A stretch of DNA of 35,130 nt from the NCBI RefSeq assembly GCF_000485595.1, contig NW_014577111.1:350477-385606 (forward strand). Reading direction: 5' to 3'. The notes under the pieces are model-generated. The model did not search any database. It was given only the letters and a program-made list of their open reading frames with translations, and was not told the DNA's origin. A program made the position numbers and the translations under genes. This stretch comes from Priapulus caudatus (taxonomy: Eukaryota > Priapulida > Priapulimorpha > Priapulimorphida > Priapulidae). Shown piece after piece: positions 31,990 through 35,130 of this stretch. Numbering within the stretch: position 1 is the stretch's first letter; each line of letters opens with the position of its first letter.

Positions 31990-32147
31990 CTTGTTTGGCG
32001 CCTGAGAGACCTTCAATGTTGGATGAGATGATACTCAGTGCCGGCCCTGATAAGGGCCCGTGCTGTCGACACTGAGACTTGCCATCTTGTTGGTCATGAG
32101 ACATAATGAGATGTAGTGTAGTGTGGTAGAAGGATTCGCAGGTGGTA
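31990..32147 (-). pseudogene. Inverted 5' fragment of LINE ORF2 (endonuclease start)
   Basis: On the minus strand a frame contains SIISSNIEGLSGAKQ, matching the N-terminal strand and the conserved Asn (NIxGL) of the APE-type endonuclease of non-LTR elements. A methionine (MSHDQQDGK, near 32100) 30-some residues upstream may be the ORF2 start. The match ends at the left target duplication, so only about 15 residues of the endonuclease remain and none of its later catalytic residues are present. The right limit, the inversion junction, is placed near 32147 because a stop just upstream interrupts the forward RT frame. Confidence 0.7.
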
Positions 32148-33331
32148 AAACATGTTGGCAAACAGGCGGTTTTTCGTGGATCTCAATGGTAACCGCAGCA
32201 GATGGCGTAGACAGAAAAATGGCCTCCCACAAGGAAGCGTCCTGGCCCCTCTGCTCTTTAATCGATACACAAATGACCAGCCAGTACACACAGGAACACC
32301 AGGAGTTTCCTTTATGCAGATGACCTCTGCATTGCTTCACAAAAACAGTCCTTTGGCGAAGCCGAACGGTCCATCACCGATGCTCTCGCAGGCCTAACCA
32401 CCTACTACACAGCAATCCCGGGAAAACTCAAATAAGTGCCTTCCATCTAAAGAACAAGCAGGCGAACTGCCAACTGAAAGTCAAATGGTATGACAAATGG
32501 CTGAAACATACCTATAGCCCAGTCTACCTAGGTGTCACTTTAGACCGCTCTCTAACTTACAAGAATCACATCATCAAGACAAAGGCCAAAGTGAGTGCCA
32601 GAAACAGTATTCTAAAGAAGTTGGCCAATACTAAATGGGGAACAGACGCCGGGACAATCAGAACCACTGCTATCGCCCTGTGCTACTCTGCGGCTGAGTA
32701 TGCGTGCCCTGTCTGGAGTAGGTCGCCCCATGCTGCAAAAATTGACCCAGTTCTGAACATTGCATGCAGAGCCATTTCTGGATGCTTGAGACCAACCAAC
32801 GTAGATGACCTCTACCTGCTCTGCGGCATCGCTCCTCCACACGTTAGACGAATGGCTTCATCCCAAGTAGAGAAACTTAACCAAGAAAACGACCCTCGCC
32901 ACCCCCTCTTCCAGCATGAAACAGTAAAGAAGAGACTAAAGTCCATGCACAGTTTCATCCACGCGGTTCAACCCCTGGATGGCAACCTCCAAAACTACAG
33001 GATTGCCCAATGGTCAAAGCATCTTCAGGCGAGCCAACATAAGCTTTCACTCAGACCCCAGGAATCCCTCCCGCCCAGAGCCAACGAGGTATGGCCAACG
33101 TGGTTATGCCTAAATCGCCTCAGGACAGGGTTTGGTCGATGTAGGGCACTCATGCAGAAATGGGGATACACTGAAGATGGCCCAATCGAATGCGACTGCG
33201 GGGAGGACCAGACTATGGTACTATATCTCCTGAAATGCCCCCTATTGCCAGAGCCCTGTAGCCCTGGAGACCTTGAGGCTTTCAACCACCGTGCCAATTC
33301 CGGTGTGCTGCAGTGGCTGGGCCGAGTGTAG
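32148..33331 (+). pseudogene. LINE reverse transcriptase, C-terminal half, two frameshifts
   Basis: Three forward frames line up as one protein. Frame 1 (from 32149) has NMLANRRFFVDLNG and RT motif LPQGSVLAPLLFN. A one-base-type shift near 32311 moves to a second frame with the catalytic YADD (32313-32324). Another shift near 32410 moves to the third frame, open from about 32414 to the stop at 33329-33331, with NPGKTQISAFHL, VYLGVTLD, a thumb-like region (CYSAAEYACPVWSRS, CLRPTNVDDLYLL) and a terminal CDCGEDQTMVLYLLKCP cysteine cluster. In related elements this cluster usually reads C-C-H-C; here a His at the expected place is not seen. These motifs are characteristic of jockey/CR1-group elements. 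Non-functional: the N-terminal RT part is absent and the frame is broken. Confidence 0.9.
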
Positions 33332-33343
33332 TGTAGTGACCCG

Positions 33344-33357
33344 AGAAGAAGAAGAAG
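33344..33357 (+). repeat. GAA tail of the LINE
   Basis: Short GAA/AGA repeats at the 3' end of the LINE immediately before the right target duplication. Simple-repeat tails instead of poly(A) are known in CR1-like and some jockey-like elements. Confidence 0.8.
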
Positions 33358-33370
33358 AATAAAATATAAT
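33358..33370 (+). repeat. LINE target-site duplication, right (13 bp)
   Basis: AATAAAATATAAT, matching 31977-31989, followed by the continuation of the foldback left arm. Confidence 0.85.
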
Positions 33371-33772
33371 GCTAAATAAATACGAAATCTATTTACTACC
33401 AAAGTCTTAATGTTTCTATACTTTCTTTCACCTATTATTGCCGACAATTTTCTGTAAATGCCGTCTAAATGCTCATCTACAACAAATACTGGTTGCCGCC
33501 ATTGCTGCCGCTGCACACTGACACATAAATATATATTTTTATTATAATAATATTTATTATATGATATATATGATATATATTATTATAATGATATTTATAT
33601 ATTTATGTGTCAGTGTGCAGCGGCAGCAATGGCGGCAGCCAGTGTTTGTTGTAGATGAGCATTGGACGGCATTTACAGGAAATTGTCGTCAATAATAGGT
33701 GAAAGAGAGTATAGAAACATTAAGACTTTGGTAGTAAATAGATTTCGTATTTATTTAGCATTATATTTTATT
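33358..33772. repeat. Long near-perfect palindrome (foldback arms)
   Basis: Positions pair around a centre near 33565: for example GCTAAATAAATACG at 33371-33384 with its complement at 33746-33759, and GACACATAAAT at 33520-33530 with ATTTATGTGTC at 33601-33611. About seven differences were counted over about 170 paired bases. The centre (about 33535-33596) is a TA-rich run. Confidence 0.9.
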
Positions 33773-33793
33773 AAAACGCTCCAAGTGCCTGTG

Positions 33794-33801
33794 CCAGTTA
33801 G
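33794..33801 (+). repeat. Foldback transposon target-site duplication, right (8 bp)
   Basis: CCAGTTAG, matching 31948-31955. Confidence 0.8.
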
Positions 33802-34713
33802 TAGCGCTACTAGCACCAGCTATCGTCCATAGACTTCGTCCATACACGTCTCTTACACAAATCTTGTTTGCAACGACAAATTACAAGTTGACACATTTAG
33901 ACAGTATCCCAACACGATTAAATTTCAGTTTGTTACGATGTGTTCATATCCAATTTTCTATGCTATAACTGCATAAAATCTTAAGTGTTTTTCAAGTTAG
34001 TGTAATCAGTGATATATCAGCTGTGAGGTTAGACGATATTTCTCTATATTTTTTTGGATTGAGCGTTTCTGAGCAAAAATCTCGTAATATAAACTCACAT
34101 TGCCACAACGTGCGGCAGCAATTAATGCGATTTCCTTCCGAAAGATGTCGCCATTGTTTATATAGGCAATGCTCTAGGGCAATGCTCTATGTGCAATTTA
34201 TCATCCATCACTTCCCGAGAATAAAACCCGTCGAAAGTTTACCGCCAACAGGAGGTAAAACAGGGTATCCAGAAGTTTATTATGAGGGTTATATAATGTA
34301 ACGGATGCTGTAGGAAGTACAGTCTACAGACCAGATTGTCTATATATCAAGCCCGCACGCACTCAGTGGCACAGAATTGGTGCAATATGCTTTGCGTTTA
34401 TAGCGCCAGTCAAAAAAAACGGTGACACTATAGGCAGCAGCTGAGACATATCTCGGGTTTAGTTTAACAAACAGACTCCTTTAGCAAAGTCCATCTAAGC
34501 AAATTCCAAAGCCCATGCTCCGAACTGTATAAGATAGTCAATGTAATGATAAAAACAATGCGATTTTCTTCTCAAAAATCTTCTGCGATATATACACAGT
34601 CGTTTGATATTACCAGGGGTTAACTATATCAAAATGAAAAAAATGTATTACCATCGTAGACTACAGATATAAACTACAATAAAGTCAAAGGTTAAGTAAT
34701 TAGGCCTACTGTG

Positions 34714-34771
34714 ATGTCTGCTAAGCGGTGCGGGGAGAGAAGCGCTCAGCCACCGAGGAGGATTCGATTTA
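34714..34771 (+). repeat. tRNA-like fragment (possible SINE head)
   Basis: CTAAGCGGTGCGGGG could be an A-box region and GGATTCGATTT a B box (consensus GGTTCGANTCC), with GCGCTCAGCCACCGAGGAGG between them, a spacing compatible with a Pol III internal promoter. Acceptor-stem pairing is not evident, so a tRNA-derived SINE remnant is more likely than a tRNA gene. Confidence 0.3.
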
Positions 34772-35087
34772 ATCTAGATCGTTCGCTTTAGATGATTTCG
34801 GAAAAGGTTTTCGGATAACTGTATTTCACATCCATTTAATAACGAGATTTTTCTGTTTGTGAGTGAATTTAACATTAAGTTAACTTACGCTGCATTAACC
34901 AAGGTAAAAGCCAATTTTCTATCACAGTGGTAATAATATCTCAAATACGTTCTTCTATTAGTGTGTGACGTATGCAATGTAATTCTGTCTAATGTAATAT
35001 TCTTTTCCGTTTATAAATTCTGGCACCGTATTGTGCAACATGTCAATTTCCGTTACTAACCACTACCTCACAGATCGAAATCTATGT

Positions 35088-35101
35088 ATCACACACACAC
35101 A
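35088..35101 (+). repeat. CA microsatellite at the window edge
   Basis: CACACACACACA followed by ACGCACACACCGCCACAC; it may continue beyond the window. Confidence 0.8.
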
Positions 35102-35130
35102 CATTACAACGCACACACCGCCACACAACG

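Larger units (their letters stand above)
31990..33357 (+). mobile_element. Truncated, 5'-inverted jockey/CR1-like LINE insertion
   Basis: A 1368-bp non-LTR retrotransposon copy bounded by a 13-bp target duplication and ending in a GAA repeat tail (33344-33357). The left part (31990 to about 32147) is in reverse orientation and encodes the beginning of the endonuclease domain; the rest is forward and encodes the C-terminal half of the reverse transcriptase and the tail domain. This order (duplication, inverted 5' piece, forward 3' piece, tail, duplication) is the twin-priming signature known from LINE-1. Most of the endonuclease and the first RT motifs are missing, so it cannot move by itself. 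Confidence 0.85.
31956..33793. mobile_element. 457-bp palindromic foldback MITE, interrupted by a LINE
   Basis: The element begins CACAGGCACTTGAAGCG and ends with the inverted counterpart CGCTCCAAGTGCCTGTG. Its left part is 31956-31989 and, after the LINE, 33371 onward; positions 33371-33530 pair with 33601-33759 at about 96% identity around an AT-rich centre near 33565. Without the LINE and one LINE target duplication it is 457 bp (34 + 423), almost all of it arms of about 200 bp. The 8-bp duplication fits hAT-, P- or Merlin-like transposases acting in trans; none is encoded. High arm identity suggests a fairly recent insertion. Confidence 0.85.
33802..35130. other. Single-copy stretch to the window edge, no gene seen
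   Basis: Short frames only. GCAATGCTCTA occurs twice in tandem near 34166-34191. A tRNA-like fragment lies at 34714-34771. Confidence 0.4.

Noticed and set aside
33025-33516. Minus-strand frame opposite the LINE
   Set aside because: It is an antisense shadow of the RT C-terminal frame and continues into the foldback arm.
34023-34301. A 92-codon plus-strand frame
   Set aside because: No motif is recognised and it contains a short local duplication (GCAATGCTCTA); probably chance.

Overview
The window is non-coding DNA from an animal genome, most likely a marine invertebrate. I infer this from TTAGGG-type repeats, a degenerate jockey/CR1-like LINE, foldback and MITE-type DNA transposons, a dispersed repeat with a GGAC-rich tail, and very dense CT/GA/CA/TG microsatellites. 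Nothing looks prokaryotic, and no intact host protein-coding gene, rRNA or canonical tRNA gene is visible. Most long open frames here are low-complexity translations of microsatellites. The lineage cannot be fixed from sequence alone; a lophotrochozoan is a guess.

Layout. Positions 1-5467 and 6622-11689 are two same-orientation copies of one roughly 5-kb block. They differ mostly by single-base insertions and deletions, yet share an indel-free island of about 300 bp. Each copy carries the same ordered tracts: CT/CA, CGCA, GA, CT, TA, TG, TA, a cluster of GTCTAC motifs, a CTC tract and a 76-bp tandem unit. The CA-GA ... CT-TG order makes each copy a large low-complexity inverted structure. Between the copies lie a dispersed repeat ending in a GGAC array and a hairpin (5468-5880), a GA tract and about 490 bp of plain sequence.

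From 11690 to about 31250 the sequence looks single-copy and cleaner. It holds a 557-bp inverted-repeat element with a 9-bp target-site duplication and two internal TTAGGG-like arrays (15399-15955), a 25-bp-stem hairpin (14938-15002), a small degenerate tandem duplication (17681-17848), a 36-bp minisatellite of about 31 units with a local 71-bp higher-order repeat (19792-20905), several microsatellites, and TAAT-rich stretches that could be conserved regulatory elements (inference only).

The clearest composite is at 31948-33801. A 457-bp, nearly fully palindromic DNA transposon with an 8-bp target-site duplication (CCAGTTAG) was itself hit by a LINE. The LINE has its own 13-bp target-site duplication (AATAAAATATAAT), a GAA tail and an inverted 5' segment, as expected from twin priming. 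The LINE is dead: it lacks most of the endonuclease and the N-terminal reverse transcriptase region and has two frameshifts around the YADD motif. The last 1.3 kb hold a tRNA-like fragment and a CA microsatellite at the edge.
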